In this document: one piece after another, positions 42,932 through 49,415 of the stretch | Numbering within the stretch: the stretch's first letter is position 1 | How the letters are laid out: each line of letters begins with the position of its first letter | DNA from: an uncultured Clostridia bacterium | Lineage (GTDB): Bacteria > Bacillota > Clostridia > Christensenellales > Borkfalkiaceae | Direction of reading: 5' to 3' | Length of the DNA stretch: 49,415 nt | NCBI GenBank assembly: GCA_934271275.1 | Contig: CAKQRD010000013.1 | Span: 1 to 49,415 of the forward strand | Translations under genes and position numbers: made by a program | Notes under the pieces: model-generated | The model's input: only the letters and a program-made list of their open reading frames with translations | What the model was told of the DNA's origin: nothing | Databases searched by the model: none

Positions 42932-43836
42932 CAGTAGTCCACCTCCGGATTGATTTTACTCATTAAAAATCTTATTCCGAAAACTATCGGTAACGCGGCT
43001 ACCGTAAAGAATATGCCGACCGCAGAAGGATAGTTATACATTCCGCCCCTTACCTCGTTGAATATCCAGAACGAAAGAGTGAACGTGTTCGCCGCGCCGT
43101 TCGTGAAATAAAGAATAGGTCCGCTCGCCATAAAAAGCTGCGTAAAATGCAGGACGAGAAGAGTGGAAAGAGTTTCCCACACGAGCGGGGAAATTATATT
43201 CCAAAACTCACGCCAAGGGCTGCACCCGTCAAGAGCCGCCGCCTCGAAATACTCGGTCGGAATTCTGTTCATCGCGCCCATAAGTATAAGGTAGTTCATT
43301 CCGAAGCCCGAAAGCGCGACGTAAACGAGTATATAGTTGGTTGCGGTGGCGGGGTTTGTGACGAATTCCTCGTAGCCCGCTCCCGTAAGCAGCTTTAACA
43401 CCTCCCAAAGCGGTCCGTAAACCTCCGTTACCGCAATGAAAATCGTTACCGATATTACGGGAGCTATTACGCTCGGAAGAAAAAAGAAAAATCTGAAAAA
43501 CTTATAACCCGCAAGCTTCTTAAACAGGAAAAACGCAATGAGGTATGAAACGAATATCTTCGCAAGCCCTAACAGAAAATATTTCAGCGTGTTAAGAAGC
43601 GAAGCGTAGATCGTACTGTCCGCAAACGCAAGCTCTGTAAAAAGTCGCTCGAAATTATTGAACGTGAGCGGCGAAGATCCTATTTCTCCGTCCGTGAACG
43701 CAAGAAGTATCGAACCCGCGTTTACTATAAAATATTTTATTATTTCCCAAGCGGCGGGAATAAGCATAACGTAGCAGAAAATAAGAGCCGCCCTCTTCCC
43801 CTTATTCGCTTTTATTTTCGGTTTTTCCTTATCCAT
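42931..43836 (-). CDS. Carbohydrate ABC transporter permease (MalF/UgpA type)
   Basis: A 301-residue inner-membrane protein with about six helices. The EAA coupling motif is EAAALDGCSPWREFWNIISP (about 197-216), and the first helix is preceded by a lysine-rich cytosolic start (MDKEKPKIKANKGKR). It pairs with the MalG-type subunit to form the translocation channel. It follows the 479-residue lipoprotein by 109 bp in the same operon. Confidence 0.92.
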   Translation of the reverse strand: MDKEKPKIKANKGKRAALIFCYVMLIPAAWEIIKYFIVNAGSILLAFTDGEIGSSPLTFNNFERLFTELAFADSTIYASLLNTLKYFLLGLAKIFVSYLIAFFLFKKLAGYKFFRFFFFLPSVIAPVISVTIFIAVTEVYGPLWEVLKLLTGAGYEEFVTNPATATNYILVYVALSGFGMNYLILMGAMNRIPTEYFEAAALDGCSPWREFWNIISPLVWETLSTLLVLHFTQLFMASGPILYFTNGAANTFTLSFWIFNEVRGGMYNYPSAVGIFFTVAALPIVFGIRFLMSKINPEVDY

Positions 43837-43945
43837 TTTCCGTAATTCCTTTTTTTACGTTAAGGTTTTCGCGTGCGTTTACCGCGCTCGCAATGAGCCT
43901 GTTCGCGTGAATATCGCCCGCGTAAAACGCGTATAACGAAACGCG

Positions 43946-45385
43946 TCAGGCAGGGATAACGAACGCGCCCTCACCCGCGCCGAGGTTTAAGCGAAGAGTT
44001 CCGTCCGCAAGCTTAACCTTTTCTACATTCATTCCGTTCGCACCGCCCGTATACACGAGAGCTTCCGAACAGCCGGTAAAACGAAGGGTAAGCGTATTGC
44101 TTCTGCCCTTCATCGGCACGGAATAGTTTACGAACATATAGCCGTCTCTGTCGCCTTTTTTAAAGCACCCCGCAATCGCGTCTAACCTCGCGGAGCTTTT
44201 TCCCGCGTCGAGTACGCCCGTGTTTCTTATGGTGATATCGGATACCGTCTCGAAGGCTTCGGCATTTTCGGAATTCGTTTCGTCTGCCGCCGAGAAGGTT
44301 TTTACTCCCTGCCACTCGAAAGCGTTCAGCACTTCATAAAAGCCGAGATACGCGTCGTTTGCAGCCTTAACGTGTTCGTAAATGCGTTTTTCTCCGTCGT
44401 TCATAATTCCGTAAATACCCACGGACGGCGCGGAATTATATGCGAAATACTCAAAAAGCTTCGCGCCCATAGCCATACCCGTAACAAGCTGAAAGGAAAC
44501 CATTTCTTTACTGCTTATATCCGTCTGCGTGGGATTCGAAAATGTCTGCACGCATATCCCGTAAACTCCCTCGTCGCCCGCCGCCGCGGCTTCGTTATAC
44601 GCCTTGTTCGCCTGCGCCACGAGAAGAAGGTCGGATAAATACGAATATCTGATTTCATTCGGCTGTTGCTCCGTAAACGGATAGTTATCGAGACAAACGC
44701 TCTTTCTGCCCTTCACGTTCTTCACTATTTTATCAATAAACTCTTCGACGTATTCGCCGTAGTTATGATATGAAAGCATTTTCGGAGTAGCGTAACTCGG
44801 CAATAGGTTCATATGAAAATAACTCGTTTCCGAATAGTAGGTATTATACCATTCTATAAGCTTGCCGTAGTCCTTTATATTGTCGTAAACGGGTTCGTCC
44901 GCCATATAAAACCCCTTTACCTCTGGTATTTCGCCAAATTCCGTCGTGACGTTACGCTTCGGAATAGTATAGTAATTGCCTATCGACTCGCCCGCGTTGT
45001 ATTTATCGCGCTTTGTCGTATCGTCTTCGTTCACGAAATAATCGGGATCGTTATAATGATTTCGTATATACACGTCAAGTCCCGCTTTTCCCGCGTTCTT
45101 TATCGCTTCCTTATATTTTTCGGTTATCTTGCCGTTTTCTGTAAAATCGCAATAATCCTGCGTTAAAATATACCCCGAAAACCCGAGCGAGGCGTATTCT
45201 TCGAGGCTGTCGAACGGATTCGGAGGGAGGTCTGCTATCGTAACGAATTTCTGTGCCGAAACGTAGTCCTTGGGATCGAGCGAATTCGTTTTGTTTCCGC
45301 CGTTACCGCTACCCGTGCAGCCCGCGGAAAACAACAACAGTCCCGCAAGCAACAAACCGACCGGCGTTTTTCTCTTATTTTTCAT
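43946..45385 (-). CDS. Surface lipoprotein with a TIM-barrel glycosidase-like module
   Basis: A 479-residue lipoprotein: lipobox FSAGC (Cys23), a Gly/Asn-rich linker, then a single module. It is collinear with residues about 725-1146 of the large secreted protein at 31283-34723: VYIRNH, GFYMADEP (158-165), HMNLLPSYA, VCLDNYPF, GICVQTF, then FQLVTGMAMGAKLFEYFAY and a small C-terminal beta domain ending GEGAFVIPA. The strand-alternating pattern and the DEP Glu164 suggest a clan GH-A-like barrel with Glu164 as acid/base; a second catalytic carboxylate is not obvious, since the GICVQTF position carries Gln. It lies 35 bp after the rhamnosidase gene. It may be a new glycosidase family or a binding module derived from one. 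Confidence 0.75.
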   Translation of the reverse strand: MKNKRKTPVGLLLAGLLLFSAGCTGSGNGGNKTNSLDPKDYVSAQKFVTIADLPPNPFDSLEEYASLGFSGYILTQDYCDFTENGKITEKYKEAIKNAGKAGLDVYIRNHYNDPDYFVNEDDTTKRDKYNAGESIGNYYTIPKRNVTTEFGEIPEVKGFYMADEPVYDNIKDYGKLIEWYNTYYSETSYFHMNLLPSYATPKMLSYHNYGEYVEEFIDKIVKNVKGRKSVCLDNYPFTEQQPNEIRYSYLSDLLLVAQANKAYNEAAAAGDEGVYGICVQTFSNPTQTDISSKEMVSFQLVTGMAMGAKLFEYFAYNSAPSVGIYGIMNDGEKRIYEHVKAANDAYLGFYEVLNAFEWQGVKTFSAADETNSENAEAFETVSDITIRNTGVLDAGKSSARLDAIAGCFKKGDRDGYMFVNYSVPMKGRSNTLTLRFTGCSEALVYTGGANGMNVEKVKLADGTLRLNLGAGEGAFVIPA

Positions 45386-45420
45386 ATATTTTTCTCTCCT
45401 CTACGGTAGTATTCTGTACT

Positions 45421-48009
45421 TTACGATATTTTAACTATGATTTCCGCACTTTCGGTAATGCAAATAACGTTTTCATCGCGCCTTATTCCTCTGCCGCGCA
45501 AAAACTTTTTCTCTTCCGTTCCCGCCGCAAGCAATATATCCGCCCCGACTCCCGCAGGCAGCTTTATTTTAAGCCTTCCTTCCTCGCAGGATTTTTTCCA
45601 TTCCACGCTTATTTTGCCGAAAATCGAGTTCTTCTCCGTTTTCGCGCTATCCAAGTATTTAAGCACGCCGGTACGAACCAAGATTTTACCTTTATACAGC
45701 GCCGAAATATCCAGCCCGCCCGCATACGAAAAGGCAAATTCGGCAACGCTTCCGAACATAGGGTGACAATGCGAAACGTCGCCGCCACCTTTCACGACCT
45801 CGCTGTCAGGACCGAACTTATAATCGGGCCACTTTTTTGCCCAGTGTTCGGATAAGGTCGTTTCGTTTTCGAGCAAAAATTCGTAAGACGGGTACTCTTT
45901 CCTTTTCAGAATTTTCAGCGCGACGTCAGCCATAGCGTTATCCGCAAGCGTTTTGAAAAGAAGTCCCGTAATCACTATCCCCGTATCTATCGCGTAATCG
46001 CTTTTTTCATAGCTCGCGCGCACGCCGCGGATCAGCTTTTCCTTTACGGTTTCGGGAACTATTCCGAGATACAGCGGAAAAATATTTTCGCCTTGCACGC
46101 CGCTGCCGTAAATCGCGCGTTCTCTGTCGAGATATTTTTCGTTGATAGCCGCGGCGATTTTTTTCTTTTGCTCGGCGAACTTTTTATTAAGCTCCGTTTC
46201 TCCTTTTATTTTTGCAAACCGTTCGGCCGCCGCAACCGAATAGTAATACCAGCAGGCATTCATAAGCGAGAGATCAAAGGCGCAAACCTCGGGCGAGAGC
46301 CAATCGCCGAGCTGCCAGCTTTCTTCCGAACGGGCGGGAAGGTCGTTTTCCGAATGCGCTTCGCAGTACACTATCCATTTTACAAGCGCGGGAAACGCAA
46401 TGTCGATAAAACGCGCGTCGCCCGTAATATTATACAACCTTTCGGGAACGACCGCAATCGCGCTGCTCCAAGCGTACCCGCCGCCTCCGCCCATATACGG
46501 CGCGGAATACGGCACGAACCCGTCCTTTCTTGCCGAACCCGCTACGTCCGCAAGCCATTTTTCATAAAATGCGGCGGAGTTAAGCATATTCGTCATAGCT
46601 CCCGCGACTATCTGTCCGTCGCCTGTGTACGGACGTTTTTCTCTGTGCGGACAATCGCTCAACACTCCGCAATGCAGATTATCGAAAAAAGTAAGCCGCG
46701 CCGCAAGATAAAACCTTTTCAAATTTTCTTCCGAGCAGTCGAATTTTCCGTCCTCTTTTACGTCGGTATGAATAAACTCCGCGCGCATTGCGAATATTTT
46801 AGCATTTTTAACGCCGTAAAGCTTTACGAACCTGAAACATCGCCAGCAGAATAGCGGCTTTATTTCGTCTTTGCCGCCGCTCAAAATATACTCGGCACGC
46901 TGAGTTATAACGTGTTCTTTTTTCGCCTCGCAGTCGAAATCCTTCCACGACGACGTGCCGAGGTTAAGACTTCCGTCCGCGTTCAAACACTCCGCAAACT
47001 CCGCGGTTATCTTCTGTCCCTTTTCCCCTATGATATAAAAGCGCAACCCGCCCGAAAGGTTGAAGCCGAAATCATATAAGATTCCGTCCTTCTCTTTTTT
47101 TACGAAAACCGGTGAAATCCTTGCGCATACGGTATCTGCGGGAACGGACGAAAAAAAGAATTTTCCGCCGACGGGACGAGCTTTGACCACGGAAACGAAT
47201 TTCCCGTCGCTTTTTCCGAAATCGAAATAATCGCCGTTAAAAAGTGCGGAACGCATCGCCTTTTCTCTTGCAAGCGAGGTACAATCCGAATAAACGCGTT
47301 CTTCTCCGTCCTCATAAGTTATTTTCAACTCGAAAACGACCTTTCTTTCCCCGAATGAGACGAAAGGCTCTTCTTTTTTGTCCTCGTTTTTGTAATATCC
47401 GTCGCCGAGAAGCACCGAAAGCGAGTTTTCGCCCTTTTTAAGAATCTTTCCGCAATCGAAAACGTATGCGGCGACTCTGTGAAAATCGCTCTGCGGTATA
47501 GAAGAATTCTTTGTTATATCGCGCTGCTCGTAATCGGTAAAAAGCGGTTTGAAATATCCGTCATCCGTTCTTTTACCGTTGATTTTCGATTCAAAAAATC
47601 CGAGTCCGCAAATGAAAAGCCGAGCGGCAACGGGGCGTTTTTTCAGCGAAAACGATTTATAAATTTCGATAACGTTTTCCGCATCGAACGGCGCGCCTAT
47701 CCACTCGCCTTTTTCGGGGAGAAAGGCCGTTCTGAATTCCGCCCGCGCAAAACCTGCTTTTTTTCCCTTATAAAACGCGGTAACGCTCCAAAAATACACG
47801 GAGTCCTGCCGCAAGCAGGATAAATCGACGCGTTGCGGCAGAAATCTTTCAGAAACGATTTTACGCTCCTCTATAACGCGGTCTTCGTCGAAAATACGGA
47901 ACAAAAAAGCGTCTGCCTTTCCGCCTGCCGCTTCCGTGGTGAAAAGCACGGCGTTTCCGAAAACGTTATCGGGATTATTAAGATAATTGCACAAAAGTTT
48001 AAGTCGCAC
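45421..48009 (-). CDS. Alpha-L-rhamnosidase-like glycoside hydrolase (GH78 type)
   Basis: An 862-residue enzyme expected to release terminal L-rhamnose. A fibronectin-like N-terminal domain (DSVYFWSVTAFYKGKKAGFA) is followed by a Bac_rhamnosid_N-type beta domain (FICGLGFFESKINGKRTDD) and a second beta domain. The catalytic (alpha/alpha)6 barrel has the signature SDCPHREKRPYTGDGQ (general-acid Glu and neighbouring Asp), then ESWQLGDWLSP, NIFPLYLGIVP, TLSEHWAKKW and SHCHPMFGSVAEF, and a C-terminal beta domain closes the protein. There is no signal peptide, so it acts on imported oligosaccharides. The GTG at 48009 is chosen because AAAAGGGA precedes it and the predicted transcript begins about 75 bases upstream; a TTG at 48135 lies upstream of the promoter -10 box and cannot be used from this promoter. 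Confidence 0.88.
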   Translation of the reverse strand: MRLKLLCNYLNNPDNVFGNAVLFTTEAAGGKADAFLFRIFDEDRVIEERKIVSERFLPQRVDLSCLRQDSVYFWSVTAFYKGKKAGFARAEFRTAFLPEKGEWIGAPFDAENVIEIYKSFSLKKRPVAARLFICGLGFFESKINGKRTDDGYFKPLFTDYEQRDITKNSSIPQSDFHRVAAYVFDCGKILKKGENSLSVLLGDGYYKNEDKKEEPFVSFGERKVVFELKITYEDGEERVYSDCTSLAREKAMRSALFNGDYFDFGKSDGKFVSVVKARPVGGKFFFSSVPADTVCARISPVFVKKEKDGILYDFGFNLSGGLRFYIIGEKGQKITAEFAECLNADGSLNLGTSSWKDFDCEAKKEHVITQRAEYILSGGKDEIKPLFCWRCFRFVKLYGVKNAKIFAMRAEFIHTDVKEDGKFDCSEENLKRFYLAARLTFFDNLHCGVLSDCPHREKRPYTGDGQIVAGAMTNMLNSAAFYEKWLADVAGSARKDGFVPYSAPYMGGGGGYAWSSAIAVVPERLYNITGDARFIDIAFPALVKWIVYCEAHSENDLPARSEESWQLGDWLSPEVCAFDLSLMNACWYYYSVAAAERFAKIKGETELNKKFAEQKKKIAAAINEKYLDRERAIYGSGVQGENIFPLYLGIVPETVKEKLIRGVRASYEKSDYAIDTGIVITGLLFKTLADNAMADVALKILKRKEYPSYEFLLENETTLSEHWAKKWPDYKFGPDSEVVKGGGDVSHCHPMFGSVAEFAFSYAGGLDISALYKGKILVRTGVLKYLDSAKTEKNSIFGKISVEWKKSCEEGRLKIKLPAGVGADILLAAGTEEKKFLRGRGIRRDENVICITESAEIIVKIS

Positions 48010-48085
48010 GGTCGGTCCCTTTTCTTGCTTACGCTTGCCGCTCGTTTCTTTTTTGCCACGAGCCGCGTCCGTTTTTATTTTCTCG

Positions 48086-48159
48086 ATTATAGTATATACG
48101 AGTTCGCCGCGCGGCTCTATACTATTTTTGACCAAATACTTACTCTGTATTGATATTTA
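48086..48159 (-). promoter_or_regulatory. Operator and promoter of the glycan-utilisation operon
   Basis: The 43-bp element at 48117-48159 is the partner of the one at 34991-35033. On the minus strand it is followed after 20 bases by TATACT (48096-48091), overlapping a TATAAT at 48091-48086. The spacer contains the palindrome GCCGCGCGGC. The element sits between this promoter and the -35 box of the divergent AraC gene, so one bound regulator could act on both. Confidence 0.75.
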
Positions 48160-48173
48160 TTTCAGATTCAGGC

Positions 48174-48202
48174 TTGACAAATAGTGCGGAATATATTATA
48201 TT
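48174..48202 (+). promoter_or_regulatory. Promoter of the AraC regulator gene
   Basis: TTGACA (48174-48179), a 17-bp spacer and TATATT (48197-48202). The expected start is at or within a base or two of the ATG at 48209, and no SD site is present. Confidence 0.75.
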
Positions 48203-48208
48203 TAAGAT

Positions 48209-49063
48209 ATGAAAACACCGCTTTGCCATTTAGACGACTGGCTGACTACTCCTGAATTTCCGTTTTACTCTAAACTGACTTCGAGCGCGGACGACGTTCT
48301 GCACGACCACACCTTTTTCGAGATTTTTTATATGCTCGACGGAGATATTTATCACGAACTTAACGGCGAAATTCAGCTTCTGCATCAGGGCGACCTTTTA
48401 TTTTTATTGCCAGAAGACAGACACATTTTTCTCCGCGACGAAAAAAACCGCTGTCGACACAGAGACGTTATTCTGCGTAAGGAATTTTTTAAGTCTATTT
48501 GCGATTTTCTGAACGCGGATTTATACAAGGCTTTTATTTCCTCCGAAACGCGCAAAAAGTTTTCGCTTTCGGAAGAAAAAATCGCCGAATTCGAGAAAAG
48601 TTTTCTTAACGTCACAAAGGCTTCCGCGCTGAAAAACAATGCGGACGTCGCGCTTTCGCTCGCAAAGGTGCAATGCGCGCAGCTTCTCGGAATGCTTCTG
48701 CCCTATGGCGGCAACGACGAAAAAGAAGAGCCCGACTGGCTGACTTCGCTAATCAACAGATTAAGCGACCCCGCCTACGTTTCGAGAAGCTGGGAAGAAA
48801 TTCTTTCGCCGTTTTTCTATTCACGCGAACATATTTGCAGGGTTTTTAAGGCGAAAACCGGCAAAACGCCCACAGAATATCTCAACGAACAGAGAATGAT
48901 TTTGGCTATCGACCGCCTTACCTATTCGCAGGACACGGTTCTTTCTGTGTGTATGAGCTTAGGTTTTTCCTCGGTCGCGTATTTCAACGCGTTGTTTAAG
49001 AACAAATACGGTTTATCGCCCTCAGCGTTCAGAAAAAAAATTCAATCGGGCGACAAAATCTGA
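48209..49063 (+). CDS. AraC-family transcriptional regulator of the glycan locus
   Basis: A 284-residue regulator. The N-terminal cupin-like sensor (about 15-95) shows the usual HDHTFFEIFYMLDGDIYHEL and GDLLFLLPEDRHIF segments; the C-terminal double HTH (about 178-280) ends RMILAIDRLTYSQDTVLSVC, then GFSSVAYFNALFKNKYGLSP. It is divergent from the rhamnosidase operon with 199 bp between start codons, the classical arrangement for a local activator, and the repeated 43-bp element in that gap is its probable binding site. The start is the ATG at 48209: the consensus promoter ends six bases before it and no SD is visible, so the mRNA is probably leaderless. The inducer is likely a rhamnose-containing sugar, by context. 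Confidence 0.92.
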   Translation: MKTPLCHLDDWLTTPEFPFYSKLTSSADDVLHDHTFFEIFYMLDGDIYHELNGEIQLLHQGDLLFLLPEDRHIFLRDEKNRCRHRDVILRKEFFKSICDFLNADLYKAFISSETRKKFSLSEEKIAEFEKSFLNVTKASALKNNADVALSLAKVQCAQLLGMLLPYGGNDEKEEPDWLTSLINRLSDPAYVSRSWEEILSPFFYSREHICRVFKAKTGKTPTEYLNEQRMILAIDRLTYSQDTVLSVCMSLGFSSVAYFNALFKNKYGLSPSAFRKKIQSGDKI

Positions 49064-49168
49064 CGCGGGGATTTTTTATCTATAACATATCGCTACCTTT
49101 GCAACGCACGGCTGTTCTTCTTTTGCCTTACAGATCTCTCGGCTCTTGATACCGCCGCATCTGCCGTT

Positions 49169-49258
49169 TTATCTGTCGGCTTTATCTACGTTGAGAGATA
49201 CTTTCACGAGCGTAAACGCAATCTTGTTTGCCGTGTCGTTGCCGTCGTATGCTCTCAT
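49169..49258 (-). pseudogene. Short protein-like frame, probable remnant
   Basis: On the minus strand the frame from 49258 to the TAA at 49169 reads MRAYDGNDTANKIAFTLVKV and a short Lys/Asp-rich end. The same frame continues upstream for eight more protein-like codons to a TAG, so it looks like the 3' part of a broken gene and not a start. In another frame a good SD (CTGGAG) precedes a 12-codon peptide that ends inside it, suggesting a frameshift. The family is not recognised. The rest of 49064-49343 shows nothing I can identify. Confidence 0.3.
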
Positions 49259-49343
49259 GAACGATTTCTTGTGCTTTTCGTTCTAAAAGACATTTTTTAT
49301 TCTCCAGTTTTTTCATAAAAAAAGACGCATGGTTTCATTGAAA

Positions 49344-49415
49344 TGCACCCCAAAAGTTGGACAGAAAAGAAAAACTTTTGGAGGTGCATTTTTTATGGCA
49401 AAAAAGGGACAAAGA
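49344..49415 (+). mobile_element. IS3-family insertion sequence, left end (cut by window edge)
   Basis: The element begins TGCACCCCAAAAGTTGGACA. An inverted copy of the same end, AACTTTTGGAGGTGCAT, follows after about 14 bases, forming a long hairpin whose 3' arm contains the GGAGG ribosome-binding site of orfA. The same arrangement occurs in the decayed copy at 292-546. The rest of the element lies beyond the window. Confidence 0.8.
49395..49415 (+). CDS. IS3-family OrfA, first seven codons
   Basis: ATG at 49395 begins MAKKGQR, matching the start of the decayed OrfA at 504 (MANKQR) and preceded by GGAGG. It is truncated by the window edge. OrfA is the HTH protein that, by frameshifting with OrfB, forms the DDE transposase of IS3 elements. 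Confidence 0.75.

Noticed and set aside
48009..48135. Longer N-terminus for the rhamnosidase starting at TTG 48135
   Set aside because: The codon lies upstream of the predicted -10 box, the added 42 residues are basic and domain-free, and a GTG with a good SD exists at 48009.
1..49415. CRISPR arrays, tRNA or rRNA genes, prophage genes
   Set aside because: No spaced direct repeats, cloverleaf-type sequences, rRNA-like sequence or phage structural genes were seen on reading both strands by eye; a tRNAscan or Infernal run would be decisive.

Overview
The window looks like a chromosomal contig from an uncultured, anaerobic, moderately low-GC Firmicute, most likely a gut-type member of the Clostridia. 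The evidence is consensus sigma-70 promoters with AAAGGAGG-type Shine-Dalgarno (SD) sites, indolepyruvate:ferredoxin oxidoreductase with PaaK, an M18 aminopeptidase, an SrlD-like dehydrogenase, lipobox lipoproteins and a Gram-positive-style glycan locus with a binding-protein ABC importer. Placement below class is a guess. Nearly all genes are on the minus strand. The exceptions are two AraC regulators, a small membrane protein, ychF and an IS orfA start. No rRNA, tRNA, CRISPR or phage genes were seen.

Layout. 0-0.6 kb: 3' end of an AraC regulator abutting a decayed IS3-family end. 0.6-4.1 kb: operon PHP protein, SrlD-like dehydrogenase, tandem class II aldolase. 4.2-4.6 kb: a stand-alone transcription unit for a 31-residue protein with its own consensus promoter, structured leader and terminator. 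4.7-7.3 kb: uracil permease and upp, preceded by a leader peptide whose stop codon overlaps an intrinsic terminator. 7.3-8.0 kb: small membrane protein. 8.1-14.3 kb: argS, HAD phosphatase, flavoprotein, rho, orphan DNA methyltransferase. 14.4-20.1 kb: ychF and a type IIA topoisomerase pair that looks like topoisomerase IV. 20.3-21.6 kb: M18 aminopeptidase.

21.7-30.7 kb: purB, then iorA-iorB-paaK-ACT, a strong intercistronic terminator hairpin, amidohydrolase, aminotransferase, a 42-residue peptide and a 382-residue secreted protein. Aminotransferase, IorAB and PaaK together fit conversion of aromatic amino acids to arylacetates, with ATP recovered if PaaK runs in the thiolytic direction.

31-49 kb: a glycan-utilisation locus. 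A divergent AraC regulator faces a long minus-strand operon: GH78-type rhamnosidase, lipoprotein with a TIM-barrel-like glycosidase module, two ABC permeases, solute-binding lipoprotein, 1306-residue multidomain lipoprotein, tyrosine-phosphatase lipoprotein, then a 37-residue peptide and a 1146-residue secreted protein. A 43-bp element (36 of 43 identical) lies 20 nt upstream of TATACT -10 boxes both at the operon head and again before the 37-residue peptide, so one regulator probably controls both promoters. The contig ends seven codons into an IS3-family orfA.

Candidate undescribed systems are: (i) the 31-residue gene with tandem covarying hairpins in its leader; (ii) a pyrBI-like attenuator on the uracil permease operon; (iii) two small-peptide plus secreted-protein cassettes built the same way; and (iv) a pair of paralogous glycosidase-like modules with a DEP motif.
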